Below, in pieces: positions 21,015 through 31,062 of a stretch of 64,000 nt of DNA (position 1 is its first letter; every line of letters begins with the position of its first letter). The notes beneath the pieces were generated by a model, which was not told the DNA's origin, searched no databases, and saw only the letters and a list, made by a program, of their open reading frames with translations. The DNA comes from Mycolicibacterium grossiae (lineage in GTDB: Bacteria > Actinomycetota > Actinomycetes > Mycobacteriales > Mycobacteriaceae). The position numbers and the translations under genes are program-made. The stretch is from NCBI RefSeq assembly GCF_008329645.1, contig NZ_CP043474.1, positions 1,674,001-1,738,000 on the forward strand, given 5' to 3'.

Positions 21015-21911
21015 TCACAGCGCGCGCAACGTCCGGCTGCGCTCCGCGGCGCCCGCCGCGAGCAGTGCCTCTCGGGTGGTGGTGCCCCACAGCTCGACGG
21101 TCTGCACCACCCAGTACACGCCGAACGCGGCGATCAGTGCCGCCTCGACGACGAGGACCGCGTGGTTGAAGCCGTCCACGGTGAAATGCAGTACCACCGC
21201 GGCGAGGAGTGTCGCGGCCATGGTCGCGGCGATCGTGCGGTAGACGGCGCGGTACCGGCAACGGTGCGGGCAGCGGTCGTCGTCCTGGTTGCCGACGACG
21301 AACGCCGTCTGCACCACCGTGGCGATGATCGCCGCGAACAGCACCACGGCGGCGATGCCGTGGGCGTGCCCGACGAACCACTCCGGCGCGACGGCCAGCG
21401 TCACCACCCCGACGGTGAACACGGCGCGCTGCACCCACGTCACCAAGGTGCCCAATGTGCTGCGCCGCTGGCCGGTCCCGGTCCGGCGGTAGAGCCACCA
21501 CGACGCGAGCCGTGCGGCGAGCAGCGCCGCCACCACCGCCCACGTGCCGACGGTGGCGGCCGGGCCCGCCGCACCGGGCGCGACGGTGTCACCACACGCC
21601 AGCACCGGCCGTGACGTCGGTACGAACGCCACGATGAACGCCAGCGTCCCCGCGAGGTTCAGCAGCACGTCCTCGGTGTCGCTGCTGCCGCGGTAGACGA
21701 TGAGCAGTGCGCCCAGTGCGCACAGGCTGCCGACGAACACGCCCTGCGCCGGCGTGAAGTAGTAGGCGCTGATCGAGGTCTGCCAGCACCCCGACCGCAG
21801 CCGTTCGGCCACGACGGCCGCGCCGAGCATCAGCAGCAGCGCCGCCATCCCGCCGCGCAGGTACCGGTAGGTGTTCAGCGCGGCGTCGCCCGAGTCGGCC
21901 ATGGGAGTCAT
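21015..21911 (-). CDS. Polytopic membrane protein of unknown function
   Basis: 298 residues with seven to eight predicted membrane segments and a cytosolic Arg/Lys-rich loop (YRRTGTGQRRS). N-terminal part: NTYRYLRGGMAALLLMLGAAV, then SISAYYFTPAQGVFVGSL. The shape resembles conserved DUF998-like or uncharacterised actinobacterial membrane proteins; no catalytic motif is seen. Starts ATG 21911 or ATG 21902 are equally possible. It lies after cbiX (40 bp) on the same strand and may belong to that transcript. Confidence 0.75.
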   Translation of the reverse strand: MTPMADSGDAALNTYRYLRGGMAALLLMLGAAVVAERLRSGCWQTSISAYYFTPAQGVFVGSLCALGALLIVYRGSSDTEDVLLNLAGTLAFIVAFVPTSRPVLACGDTVAPGAAGPAATVGTWAVVAALLAARLASWWLYRRTGTGQRRSTLGTLVTWVQRAVFTVGVVTLAVAPEWFVGHAHGIAAVVLFAAIIATVVQTAFVVGNQDDDRCPHRCRYRAVYRTIAATMAATLLAAVVLHFTVDGFNHAVLVVEAALIAAFGVYWVVQTVELWGTTTREALLAAGAAERSRTLRAL

Positions 21912-21951
21912 CTTGCGCCGGGCGGCTGACGTGCCCGCTGCGCCGCGCGGG

Positions 21952-22635
21952 TCAGGCCGCGACGGGCACCCGGGCGCGGCGGAACCGCGCCGCCACCAGA
22001 CGCACCACGCCGGGATGCACGCCCAGCGGTTCGGCGACCACGTCGGCCCCCGACGTCCGCAGCCGGTCCTGGAACAGGCCGTCGGCGAGCAAGTAGGACG
22101 CGACCGCGACCCGGCGGGCGCCCCAGGCCCTGGCCTGGGCCACCGCGTCGGCGACCCTGGGTTCGCCGGTGGCGGCGTAGGCGATCTCGACGCGCTGCCC
22201 GATGACCGCCGACAGCATCGCGGCGGTGATCCGCAGGTCGCGCTGCGCGCCGCGGTCGGACGTGCCCGCCGCGGCGAACACCACCGCATCGCCGCTGCGC
22301 CAGCCGCTGGCGAGCAGACGGTCGGTCAGGACGCGCACCAGCTGCGGCGAGGGACCGAGCGCCTCGGTGACGGTGACGTCCGGGTGGCCGCCGGCGGCCA
22401 CGGCGGCGGGGATGTCGACGCGGACGTGGTAGCCGCGGGCGAGGAAGGCCGGCACCAGCACGGCGGGCTCGTCGGTCACCGCGCGCAGCACGTCGCTCGG
22501 GGTGGGGCCGAGGACGTCGACGAAGGCCGTGCGCACCGGCGTGCCGAGAGCGGCGCCGACGCGGTTCGCCAGTTCGGCGACCATCGCGACGCCGCCGGGC
22601 TTGCGCGTGCCGTGGGCCACCAGGATGGGGATCAC
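21952..22635 (-). CDS. Sirohydrochlorin chelatase (CbiX/SirB family)
   Basis: 227 residues, duplicated CbiX fold with LVAHGTRKPGG at the N-terminus and a second copy starting AVVFAAAGTSDRGA. Inserts metal (Fe2+ or Co2+) into sirohydrochlorin; beside nirBD it most plausibly supplies siroheme. GTG start overlaps the nnaR stop by GTGA, so the two are translationally coupled. M. tuberculosis equivalent by synteny is Rv0259c. Metal specificity cannot be read from the sequence. Confidence 0.88.
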   Translation of the reverse strand: MIPILVAHGTRKPGGVAMVAELANRVGAALGTPVRTAFVDVLGPTPSDVLRAVTDEPAVLVPAFLARGYHVRVDIPAAVAAGGHPDVTVTEALGPSPQLVRVLTDRLLASGWRSGDAVVFAAAGTSDRGAQRDLRITAAMLSAVIGQRVEIAYAATGEPRVADAVAQARAWGARRVAVASYLLADGLFQDRLRTSGADVVAEPLGVHPGVVRLVAARFRRARVPVAA

Positions 22636-23777
22636 GCCGCCCCCACCGGCGATTCGTCGACGGCGAGCCGGTACCCGCGCTTGACCACCGTCGTCACGAT
22701 CCGGCGATCCCCCAGGGCCGTCCGCAGGCGCAGCACCGCGGTCTCGACGGCGTGGGTGTCGGTGCCGCTGCCGGGCAGCGCGCGCAGCAGGTCGTGCCGG
22801 GACACCACGGCGCCGGGACGCGCGGCGAGCGCGCGGATCGTCGCCATCCCGGTCGGTGACAGCTCCTTGACCGCGCCGTCGACCAGCACGCAGGTGCCGC
22901 GGATCTCCAGCACGTGGCCCGCCACCCGCACCGAGCGCGACCGCAGCACGGGCAGCTCGTCGGTGATGTGGCGGGCGAGCGCACCCAGTCGCATCCGTTC
23001 CGGAGCCGACGTCGGCACGCCCAACCGGACCAGCGGGCGCGCCGTGACCGGCCCGACGCACATCGCGTGCACGTCGGTGCGCAGTGCGTCGAGCAGCTGG
23101 TCCTCCACGCCGAGTTCCGCCGCGCGCATCAGCACCGACGCCACCGCAGGGGCGGAGGTGAAGCTGACGGCGTCGAAGCGGCGGTCGGCCATTTCGAGGA
23201 CGAGCTGATCGAACGGCCCGTTGCGCGGCGCCGGATGCCACCGGTACACCCGGATCGGCACCACGTCGGCGCCGGCGGCGCGCAGCTCGTCGAGGAACTC
23301 GGGGAAGGGGTCCCACTCGTCGGTCGCCCCGTGCAGCTGCACGGCCACCCGCAGTCCGTCGATGCCGCCGCGCAGGTACTCCAGCACGTCGCGGGACGAT
23401 TCGGACTCCGGAGACCACTCCTCGGGCAACCCCGCGGCCCGCAGCGCGCCCGTGGCCTTCGGCCCGCGGGAGACGATGCGGGCGTTGGCGAGCGCCGAGG
23501 TCAGCTCGGTGGCGAGCCCCCAGCCGTCGGCCGCCGCGATCCAGCCGCGCAGGCCGATGCCGGTCGTCGCGATCACGACGTCGGGCGGGTTGGCGATCAA
23601 CGATTCGGTGTGGGTGCGGAGTTCGTCGTCATCGGGCAGCGGCACCATCGCGATGGCCGCGGCACACGACACGTTCGCGCCACGGCGCGTCAGCAGCGTG
23701 CTCAGTTCCTCGGCACGCCGCGCCGAGGTCACGGCCACGCGGAAGCCCGTCAACGGCCCCCGGTCCGGCTCACCCAT
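22632..23777 (-). CDS. nnaR: HemD-like regulator NnaR (uroporphyrinogen-III synthase fold plus winged HTH)
   Basis: 381 residues (Rv0260c-type). Residues 1-260 have the HemD fold (GFRVAVTSARRAEELSTLL; AVSFTSAPAVAS); the C-terminal 100 residues are an OmpR-type DNA-binding domain (SPTGMATIRALAARPG, VVSRHDLLRALPG, VETAVLRLRTALG). In M. smegmatis and Streptomyces this protein, NnaR, works with GlnR to activate nitrate/nitrite assimilation genes. Start ATG 23777; GTG 23783 is also in frame. A GlnR-like box lies 24 bp upstream. The nitrate/nitrite transporter that adjoins nnaR in M. smegmatis is not here. Confidence 0.9.
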   Translation of the reverse strand: MGEPDRGPLTGFRVAVTSARRAEELSTLLTRRGANVSCAAAIAMVPLPDDDELRTHTESLIANPPDVVIATTGIGLRGWIAAADGWGLATELTSALANARIVSRGPKATGALRAAGLPEEWSPESESSRDVLEYLRGGIDGLRVAVQLHGATDEWDPFPEFLDELRAAGADVVPIRVYRWHPAPRNGPFDQLVLEMADRRFDAVSFTSAPAVASVLMRAAELGVEDQLLDALRTDVHAMCVGPVTARPLVRLGVPTSAPERMRLGALARHITDELPVLRSRSVRVAGHVLEIRGTCVLVDGAVKELSPTGMATIRALAARPGAVVSRHDLLRALPGSGTDTHAVETAVLRLRTALGDRRIVTTVVKRGYRLAVDESPVGAA

Positions 23778-23800
23778 GCCCACCAGTCAAGGCATCCCGT

Positions 23801-23816
23801 GTTGCGGAACTGTTTC
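23801..23816 (-). promoter_or_regulatory. GlnR-like box upstream of nnaR
   Basis: On the minus strand GAAAC-N6-GCAAC, matching the actinobacterial GlnR pattern (AC-N9-AC), 24 bp before ATG 23777. Expected if nnaR is part of the nitrogen-limitation response. Confidence 0.5.
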
Positions 23817-23903
23817 CTGGCCATTGCCGCGCGGTGTCGTCGCGGCGCTCGGGCGACACGGCCGTGAACGTCGCCTCACCGCCCCGAGGCCGACGGTGTG
23901 AGG

Positions 23904-25343
<1,440 letters not shown>

Positions 25344-25347
<4 letters not shown>

Positions 25348-25964
25348 CGCGCCGCCCGGAACCGCACCCAGGCGCCGGGGGTCAGCAGCGCGGGCTCGGC
25401 GCGGTCGACGTCCCACAGCACCGCGTCGGTGCGGCCGATCAGTTGCCACCCGCCGGGCGTCTGGCGCGGATAGACCCCGCTGAACTCGTCGGCGAGAGCG
25501 ACCGCACCGGCGGGCACCCGGGTCCGCGGTTCGGCACGGCGCGGCACCCGCAGCCGCGGGTCGCCGCCGACGAGGTACGCGAATCCCGGTGCGAAACCCC
25601 CGAATCCGACCCGCAGCGGCGTCGCGGTGTGGGCGGCGACCACCTCGTCGGCGGACAGGCCGGTCAGCCGGGCGACCTCGTCGAGGTCGGGTCCGTCGTA
25701 GACGACGTCCAGCACCACCTCGTGCCCGTCGTCCGGTGGCGCCCCGGCGTCGGGGTCGGGCCGCAGTCCGGCGAGACGCGCGCGCGTCGGTTCGCGGTCG
25801 CGGGGCTCGGCGACGCCGACCAGCACGGTCCGTGCGGCGGGCACCACGTCGAGCACGCCGGGCAGGCCGGCGGCGCGGATCGCCGCGCTCCACGCGAGGA
25901 CCTCGGCGATGTCCTCGCAGTCGAGGAGGAGTGCCCGCTCCCCGCAGTCGCGCACGGCCGGCAT
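25344..25964 (-). CDS. pxpB: 5-oxoprolinase subunit B
   Basis: 206 residues, KipI/PxpB family. Motifs: [11 protein letters not shown] at the start, [14 protein letters not shown] (the family GFxPGFAYL block), [29 protein letters not shown] split across the C-terminal half. Couples ATP use to ring opening of 5-oxoproline together with PxpC, with which it overlaps by four nt. Ten bp after the queuosine-precursor transporter gene, indicating co-transcription. Confidence 0.9.
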
Positions 25965-25974
25965 GGCGCCGCTC

Positions 25975-26670
25975 TCAGACCGCCGGCTGGTAGGTCGGTT
26001 CGCGCCGCTTGATCACCGCGATCACGCGGTAGGTGACGGGCAGCATGACGATCTCGACGACCGTCTTGTACAGCCAGCCCAGCGCGGTGTAGACGACGAA
26101 GTCCTTGGCGGAGGTGATGCCGATGGCGCCGGCCGCGATCGAGCAGAACACCAGGGTGTCGCCGAGCTGGCCGGCGAACGTGGATCCGACGAGCCGGGCC
26201 CACAGGTGCTTCTCCTTGGTGCGCTCCTTGATGGCCACGACCACCCAGGCATTGATGGTCTGGCCGACGATGAAGCCGGCGAGGCCTGCGACGATCAGCT
26301 GGGTGTAGGCGTGCACGACGTTCTCGAACGCGGCCTGGTTCTCGTAGAAGTCGGCGGCCGGCAGGTAGATGGTCACCCAGAACGCCAGTGCGGCCAGGAT
26401 GTTCATCGAGAAGCCGAGCAGGATCGCCCGGCGCGCGGCCTTGAAGCCGTAGACCTCGCTCAACACGTCGCCGATCACGTAGGTCAGCGGGAAGACGATG
26501 AACCCGCCGTCGGTGATGACGGGGCCGAAGGCGACGCCCTTGGTCGCCGTGACGTTCGAGATGATCACCAGCGCGGTGAAGACGGCGACCAGCGCCGGGT
26601 AGTAGGCCGATCCGGCTTTGGCGAAGCCCGTGGTGTCGTGGGGCTGCAGGTCGCTGGTCACCGGAGTCAT
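25975..26670 (-). CDS. YhhQ-family queuosine precursor transporter
   Basis: 231 residues, six membrane helices, COG1738/VUT family that imports 7-cyano- or 7-aminomethyl-7-deazaguanine for tRNA queuosine. Seen: [40 protein letters not shown] and [14 protein letters not shown], all family blocks. It lies 4 bp after the FecB-like gene and 10 bp before pxpB. In M. tuberculosis Rv0265c and Rv0264c are adjacent with no such gene, so this is an insertion relative to that order. No queuosine tgt gene is visible here. Confidence 0.88.
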   Translation of the reverse strand: MTPVTSDLQPHDTTGFAKAGSAYYPALVAVFTALVIISNVTATKGVAFGPVITDGGFIVFPLTYVIGDVLSEVYGFKAARRAILLGFSMNILAALAFWVTIYLPAADFYENQAAFENVVHAYTQLIVAGLAGFIVGQTINAWVVVAIKERTKEKHLWARLVGSTFAGQLGDTLVFCSIAAGAIGITSAKDFVVYTALGWLYKTVVEIVMLPVTYRVIAVIKRREPTYQPAV

Positions 26671-26674
26671 CTTG

Positions 26675-27685
26675 TCAGGCCAGGGCGCGGCTCAGCAGCG
26701 GTGGTAGGCGGTCGGCGACCACCGGGTAGGACAGCACGGTGCCGAATGCGATGGCGCCCGCCAGGTCCCGGTCGGTGAACACGGCGCGGTTGCGCGTGGT
26801 GGACCGCAGCGCCGCGACCGTCGGATCGGCCAGCAGGGCGCCGCTCTCGGCGTCGCTCTCGGTGGTCCAGATGACGACGTCGGCCTCGTCGAGGACGGCC
26901 GCCATGCGGTCACGCGGCACGAAGGCGTTGTCGCCGTCGACGTACTGTCCGACGCCCTCGGGCACCACCAGGCCCATCTGGGTGAGGAACTCGGTCCGCG
27001 GTCCGGCCGGGGTGACCACGGCGCGGTCGCGGTCGAGCGTGCCCGCCACGAGATAGACCTTCTTGCCGCCGAAAGCCGGCTGGTCCTTGGCGATCTGGGT
27101 GAACCGGTCGTCGATGGCGGTGACGAGTGACCGCATCTCGTCGGCCTTGAAGACGGCCTGGCCGATGATCTCGGCCTGGTCCTTCCACGGTTCGAAGAAC
27201 GCGTCGGGGCCGGACTGGGCGATGGTCGGCGCGATCTTCGACAGCGCAGCGTAGGTGTCGGCGTCCAGCCCGGCGTTGGTCGCCACGATGAGATCGGGCC
27301 GCAGCCCGGCGATCTGATCGGTCGGGACGCCTTCGGCGAGGGTGAGCACCACCGGTTGGGCCGGCCCCAGCTTCGGGCGCGCCCAGCTCCAGGTGGCGAA
27401 CGGTTCGCCGCCGAACCACTCCGTCACGGCGACCGGTACGACGCCGAGCGCCAGCAGGTCGTCCTGGTCGGTGAGCCCGGCGCTGACGACGCGCTGCGGC
27501 GGCTTCGGGATGCGGGTTTCGCCGAACGCGTGCCGGACCGTGACCGAGCCGTCGTCGGCGACCGTGCCGGGGGCGTCCTTCGCGCAACCGGCGGCGAGCA
27601 GCGCGGCCGATCCCGCGGTGAGCGCCAGGAAGGAGCGCCGCGACCAGCGCCGGGGATTCGGGGAACCGATCGCTTCGTGCGGCAC
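26675..27685 (-). CDS. FecB-like substrate-binding lipoprotein (iron-siderophore/heme type)
   Basis: 336 residues. Twin-arginine signal SRRSFLALTAG with lipobox LLAAGC places it on the outer face of the membrane as a Tat lipoprotein. Mature part is a periplasmic-binding domain: PQRVVSAGLTDQDDLLALGVVPV, GLRPDLIVATNAGLD. M. tuberculosis homologue by order is Rv0265c (FecB2). It should bind a ferric complex, but no permease or ATPase is next to it. Start GTG 27685, with TACGCT seven nt upstream inside the 17-bp gap after yeiH, suggesting its own leaderless transcript. Confidence 0.88.
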   Translation of the reverse strand: MPHEAIGSPNPRRWSRRSFLALTAGSAALLAAGCAKDAPGTVADDGSVTVRHAFGETRIPKPPQRVVSAGLTDQDDLLALGVVPVAVTEWFGGEPFATWSWARPKLGPAQPVVLTLAEGVPTDQIAGLRPDLIVATNAGLDADTYAALSKIAPTIAQSGPDAFFEPWKDQAEIIGQAVFKADEMRSLVTAIDDRFTQIAKDQPAFGGKKVYLVAGTLDRDRAVVTPAGPRTEFLTQMGLVVPEGVGQYVDGDNAFVPRDRMAAVLDEADVVIWTTESDAESGALLADPTVAALRSTTRNRAVFTDRDLAGAIAFGTVLSYPVVADRLPPLLSRALA

Positions 27686-27692
27686 GCGGCCG

Positions 27693-27698
27693 AGCGTA
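27693..27698 (-). promoter_or_regulatory. -10 box, leaderless FecB-like gene
   Basis: TACGCT on the minus strand, 7 nt before GTG 27685, between the yeiH stop and the start. Confidence 0.45.
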
Positions 27699-27702
27699 GT
27701 GG

Positions 27703-28860
27703 CTAACCGAGGTCGAAGTCGGCGAACAGGACGGCCGCCAGGCCGAGGGCCACGACGACGTTCACCACGGTGGCCGAAGCGAACACCGCCACGGGGCGCC
27801 AGCCGGCGTCGCGCAGGCCCCGCAGGCTGAACTCCAGCCCGATCGAGACGAACGCGAAGATCAGGAACCAGGTGCGGAGGTCGTTGACGGTGGTGATCGC
27901 AGCCTTGTCGCCGCTCCACTGCAGGTAGAGCGTGCCGATCACGGACGCGGCGATGAAGCCCAGCACGAACTTCGGGAACCGCTGCCAGAACTGGCCGAGC
28001 GTGGGTCGGGCCTCGGCGGCGTCGCGGCGCTCGACCTTCAGCGCGAAGTACGCCGTCAGGGCAATCGCCACGATCCCGATCGGCGCGTTCTGCGTCGTCT
28101 TGACGATCGTCGCGATCTGCAACGCGTCCTCGCCGGCGAGCGCGCCGGCTGCCGCGACGGCCGCGGTGGTGTCGATGTTGCCGCCGATCCAGGCGCCCGC
28201 GACGGCGGGTGACAGGCCGAGCACGTCGGCCAGCCACGGCAGCAGGAAGATCGACGGCAGCGCGAAGACGATCACCAGCGAGGCCGCGTAGGCGAGTTGC
28301 TCGCGCTTGGCCTGCACCGCCCCGGCGGCGGCGATGGCCGCGCTGACCCCGCAGATCGACACGGCCGAGGCGAGCAGCGCGCGCAGCTTGTCCTCGAGGC
28401 CGAGCCGGCCGCCGAGCCACCACGTGAAGCCGAAGACGATCGAGATCAGCAGCAGCGCCTGAATGATGGCGGGCCCCGCGGCGGTGACGAGGATCTTCAG
28501 GTTGACCGACGCGCCGAGCAGCACCAGGCCGGTCTTGATGAAGAACTCGGTACGGAACCCGCGCGCGAGCGCGTCGCGGACGGCCAGCCGCGTCAGCACC
28601 AGGTTGCCGAGCAGGCCGAGCGCGATGGCGTAGACCGGGAATTCGATCGACTTGGCGACCTTGGCGAACGGCGTGCCCGCCGCCCACTGCGGCACCTGCG
28701 CCTCGAGGAACCGGGTGGCGGCGCCGAGCACCACCACCACGGCCACGCCCGCCACCGCCCAGCCCAGCGCGGGGCGGGGTGTGTCCGGCGCGTCCGGCGC
28801 GGCGTCAGCGTCGTGGGCGGCGTGGTCTGTGGCGTCGGCGGCCCCGTCGCGGGTCGTCAC
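27703..28860 (-). CDS. YeiH-family putative sulfate exporter
   Basis: 385 residues, ten to eleven membrane helices (UPF0324). N-terminal 30 residues are Ala/Asp/His-rich and cytosolic. Conserved blocks: FFIKTGLVLLGASVNLK, SAVSICGVSAAIAAAGAVQAK, GAWIGGNIDTTAAVAAAGAL, and IVKTTQNAPIGIVA. The transported substrate of the family is not firmly known. Start GTG 28860 overlaps the stop of a 29-codon membrane peptide ORF by GTGA. First long gene of the minus-strand run ending at aac(2')-I. Confidence 0.85.
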   Translation of the reverse strand: MTTRDGAADATDHAAHDADAAPDAPDTPRPALGWAVAGVAVVVVLGAATRFLEAQVPQWAAGTPFAKVAKSIEFPVYAIALGLLGNLVLTRLAVRDALARGFRTEFFIKTGLVLLGASVNLKILVTAAGPAIIQALLLISIVFGFTWWLGGRLGLEDKLRALLASAVSICGVSAAIAAAGAVQAKREQLAYAASLVIVFALPSIFLLPWLADVLGLSPAVAGAWIGGNIDTTAAVAAAGALAGEDALQIATIVKTTQNAPIGIVAIALTAYFALKVERRDAAEARPTLGQFWQRFPKFVLGFIAASVIGTLYLQWSGDKAAITTVNDLRTWFLIFAFVSIGLEFSLRGLRDAGWRPVAVFASATVVNVVVALGLAAVLFADFDLG

Positions 28861-28946
28861 GGAACCACGCTGCCGGGAATGGCGCCGGCCAGCACCAGGG
28901 CCAGCAGTGCGAGGCCGACCACCACGGCGAGCCAGTCTTCGTTCAC
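28857..28946 (-). CDS. 29-residue membrane peptide upstream of yeiH
   Basis: GTG 28946 to TGA 28857. It encodes an acidic head (VNEDW), a single hydrophobic helix (LAVVVGLALLALVLAGAIPG) and a short tail, ending in a GTGA overlap with yeiH. TAGCGT lies 8 nt before the start, so the message is nearly leaderless. The fixed coupling and the one-helix shape suggest a small subunit or translation-coupling leader of the transporter, like KdpF for Kdp. Too short for routine gene calling. Confidence 0.65.
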   Translation of the reverse strand: MNEDWLAVVVGLALLALVLAGAIPGSVVP

Positions 28947-29091
28947 GGGGCGCGACGCTATCGCGGGCTGACAGCGACCTCACGGGTTGCGCTCAGCGAG
29001 AGCGCAATCGCGGGCGGGGATCCGCGCGCGGTTGGTTTCGGCGCCGGCGGGTATCCCGAGCGCCTACGGCAACCACGGTGAAGGACGGCTG

Positions 29092-29286
29092 ATGCTCCTC
29101 TTGTTCGTGCGGCGTTGGGCGTTGACGGCGTTGCTGCTTCCCGCGATCGCCTTCGTGCTGGCCAAGGCCGGCCGCTTCCTGCAGCGCCGCCACGACGGGC
29201 GGCAGACGAAGACGTCGAAGGCGCTGCTCTCGGCGTCGAACGGCTTGCAGCGCTTCACCAAGCGCGGCCGCGCCGAGCGGCGCTGA
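29092..29286 (+). CDS. Small membrane-associated basic protein (64 aa)
   Basis: 64 residues: N-terminal hydrophobic helix (RWALTALLLPAIAFVLA) followed by a strongly basic tail (FLQRRHDGRQTKTSK ... KRGRAERR). Start ATG 29092 with AAGGA seven nt upstream. Ends one base before the stop of the convergent lysE-like gene. Function unknown; single-span proteins of this kind are common next to envelope genes in mycobacteria. Confidence 0.72.
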   Translation: MLLLFVRRWALTALLLPAIAFVLAKAGRFLQRRHDGRQTKTSKALLSASNGLQRFTKRGRAERR

Positions 29287-29287
29287 G

Positions 29288-29887
29288 TCAGCCCAGGAGC
29301 AGGGACGCGGCGAGCGCGACCATCGTCGCGGCGATGATGCCGTCGAGGATGCGCCAGGTCCGCGGAGTGGCGAACACCCCGGCCAGACGCCGGGCGCCCC
29401 AGCCGAGCGTGACGAACCAGACGGCACTGGCCGCGACGGCGCCGACGCCGAACAGCCAGCGTCCGTCGCGTTGTTCATTGGCCAGCGCTCCCAGCAGCAC
29501 CACGGTGTCGAGGTATACGTGCGGATTGAGGAAGGTCATGGCCGCGCAGGTCAGCAGGACCGCGCCCAGGCGTGCCGGTGCCGCATCGGCCGGAACGAGC
29601 GCGGACGGCCGCAGCGCGCGTCGTGCCGCGAGCAGGCCGTAGCCAAGCAAGAAGGCCGCGCCGCCGTACGTCGCGACGTCGATGGCCTCGGGATGGGCGG
29701 CGACCAGCGTGCCGATGCCGGCGATGCCGGCGGCGATGAGGACCATGTCGGAGACCGTGCAGAGCGCGACGACCGGCACGACGTGTTCCCGACGAATGCC
29801 CTGGCGCAGAACGAATGCGTTCTGCGCGCCGATCGCGGCGATCAGCGTCAGCGAGGCCAGGAAGCCGAGGAGCAGCGGGGACGTCAC
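29288..29887 (-). CDS. LysE/ArgO-family basic amino acid exporter
   Basis: 199 residues, six helices. Family signature at the N-terminus, [17 protein letters not shown], and [15 protein letters not shown] in the middle (conserved NPH/Y). Exports lysine or arginine. Start GTG 29887 has TAGCGT seven nt upstream and no ribosome site, so it is probably leaderless. Upstream of the promoter is a perfect 8-bp-arm dyad of the type bound by LysG/ArgP regulators, but no LysR gene lies next to it, unlike Rv1985c-Rv1986. Confidence 0.9.
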   Translation of the reverse strand: MTSPLLLGFLASLTLIAAIGAQNAFVLRQGIRREHVVPVVALCTVSDMVLIAAGIAGIGTLVAAHPEAIDVATYGGAAFLLGYGLLAARRALRPSALVPADAAPARLGAVLLTCAAMTFLNPHVYLDTVVLLGALANEQRDGRWLFGVGAVAASAVWFVTLGWGARRLAGVFATPRTWRILDGIIAATMVALAASLLLG

Positions 29888-29894
29888 GGCATCG

Positions 29895-29900
29895 ACGCTA
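29895..29900 (-). promoter_or_regulatory. -10 box, leaderless LysE-type gene
   Basis: TAGCGT on the minus strand, seven nt before GTG 29887. Confidence 0.5.
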
Positions 29901-29923
29901 GGGGCGGCCGCTGCTTCAGTACA

Positions 29924-29949
29924 GCTAATGTTTCTGTGCCGACATTAGC
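29924..29949. promoter_or_regulatory. Candidate LysR-type operator
   Basis: GCTAATGT-N10-ACATTAGC, a perfect 8-bp dyad. It begins 24 bp upstream of the -10 box (about -36 to -61 from the start of transcription), the usual place for a LysR-type activator site. Confidence 0.6.
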
Positions 29950-30042
29950 GACGCTCATGTGGCTGTGGTGCCCGGTCAACGGGCCCGACCGGCCTCGGCG
30001 GCCGGGCCGCTATGGTCGTGCGGACATGAATGGACCCCGCCG

Positions 30043-30726
30043 ATGCTGAGCCTGTTCGCCTCCCTGCTGGGCCTGGCCGCCATCGACTCGCTCAACGTGC
30101 TGAACGTCGGCATCGTCTCGGCCACCGTCTACGGCGCCCGGCTCAACCGCATCTCGCCGCTGCCGGCCGGCCTGGGCTTCATCTCGGGCCTGTTCGTCGC
30201 CACCACGGCCATCGGTCTGGCCACCGTGCTCGGCCTGCACTTCGCCACCGACTTCTTCGACGTCGACATCACCCCGCGGCTGCGGTACTGGGGCGAGCTG
30301 GGGATCGGGGTGCTGCTGCTCGGGGTGGCGTGCATCCCGCTGGGCAATCAGCTCCCGGTCATCCCCCCGTGGGTCGTCACGGCGCTGCGGGAGAAGCCGT
30401 GGCTGTTCTGGGTGCTCGGCGTCGTCATCGGCAGCGGGCAGGCGCCCACCTCGATCCCGTACATCGCCGGGCTGGCGTTGATCGCGGCGATCGATCCCCG
30501 CCCGCCCCTGTGGCCGCTGATCGTGGTGGGCTACACCGCGTTGACGCTGCTGCCGACGTTGGCCGTGCTGCTGCTCGGCAACCGATCCACGCCGCGGGCG
30601 CAACGCGTGCAGCGCAACCTCATTCGGGGCATCAACCGCTACGGCCCCATGACGGTGCGCGTGGTGTTCGTCGTGATCGGCGTCGCCCTGGTCGTCGACG
30701 CCGCCGTGCACTACCGACTGCTGTGA
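30043..30726 (+). CDS. GAP/Sap-like integral membrane protein
   Basis: 227 residues, six membrane helices, same family shape as the protein at 9288: MLSLFASLLGLAAIDSLN at the N-terminus, GLGFISGLFVATTAIGL, and RGINRYGPMTVRVVFVV at the end. GAP family members assist surface glycolipid export, but no lipid genes are adjacent here. Start ATG 30043 lacks a strong ribosome site; TATGGT at 30011 could be its -10 box. Ends 4 bp before a convergent gene. Confidence 0.78.
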   Translation: MLSLFASLLGLAAIDSLNVLNVGIVSATVYGARLNRISPLPAGLGFISGLFVATTAIGLATVLGLHFATDFFDVDITPRLRYWGELGIGVLLLGVACIPLGNQLPVIPPWVVTALREKPWLFWVLGVVIGSGQAPTSIPYIAGLALIAAIDPRPPLWPLIVVGYTALTLLPTLAVLLLGNRSTPRAQRVQRNLIRGINRYGPMTVRVVFVVIGVALVVDAAVHYRLL

Positions 30727-30730
30727 GCGG

Positions 30731-31024
30731 TCAGCCCTGGCTCTGCTGCAGGGCGATGCACTTGCCGTAGTTCTCCGGCGTGCACGGGATGCCGTTCACG
30801 GTCGAGAAACCATTGGGGTTCAGCACGACGTTCGCGCCGGGCGCACTGGCACTCGGGGGCAGGTACGCCGGCCCGTTCGACCCGCTCTGGGTGCAGACAC
30901 CCTCCCAGCGCGTCTGCGACGTGCCGCTGGGGCAGTTCTTGGCCATGGCGGGCGCAGCGACGAGCACCGCCGATGCGGCCAGGGCCGCCGCACATCCCGC
31001 GGCTCCGATCAGGCGCGTCCTCAT
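30731..31024 (-). CDS. Small secreted four-cysteine protein
   Basis: 97 residues. Signal peptide MRTRLIGAAGCAAALAAS...APAMA, cleavage after about residue 34. Mature part of about 63 residues carries four Cys (KNCPSG, GVCTQSG, IPCTPENYGKC) and is Asn/Gly/Pro-rich. Start ATG 31024; a TACCCT box ends 6 nt before it, so it is leaderless. Neighbouring gene 31063 is another small secreted Cys protein, same strand. No enzymatic motif. Confidence 0.78.
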   Translation of the reverse strand: MRTRLIGAAGCAAALAASAVLVAAPAMAKNCPSGTSQTRWEGVCTQSGSNGPAYLPPSASAPGANVVLNPNGFSTVNGIPCTPENYGKCIALQQSQG

Positions 31025-31030
31025 GTCGTT

Positions 31031-31036
31031 AGGGTA
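31031..31036 (-). promoter_or_regulatory. -10 box, leaderless secreted protein gene
   Basis: TACCCT on the minus strand, six nt before ATG 31024. Confidence 0.5.
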
Positions 31037-31062
31037 GCTCAACGAACTGCGACGGCTCGCGG

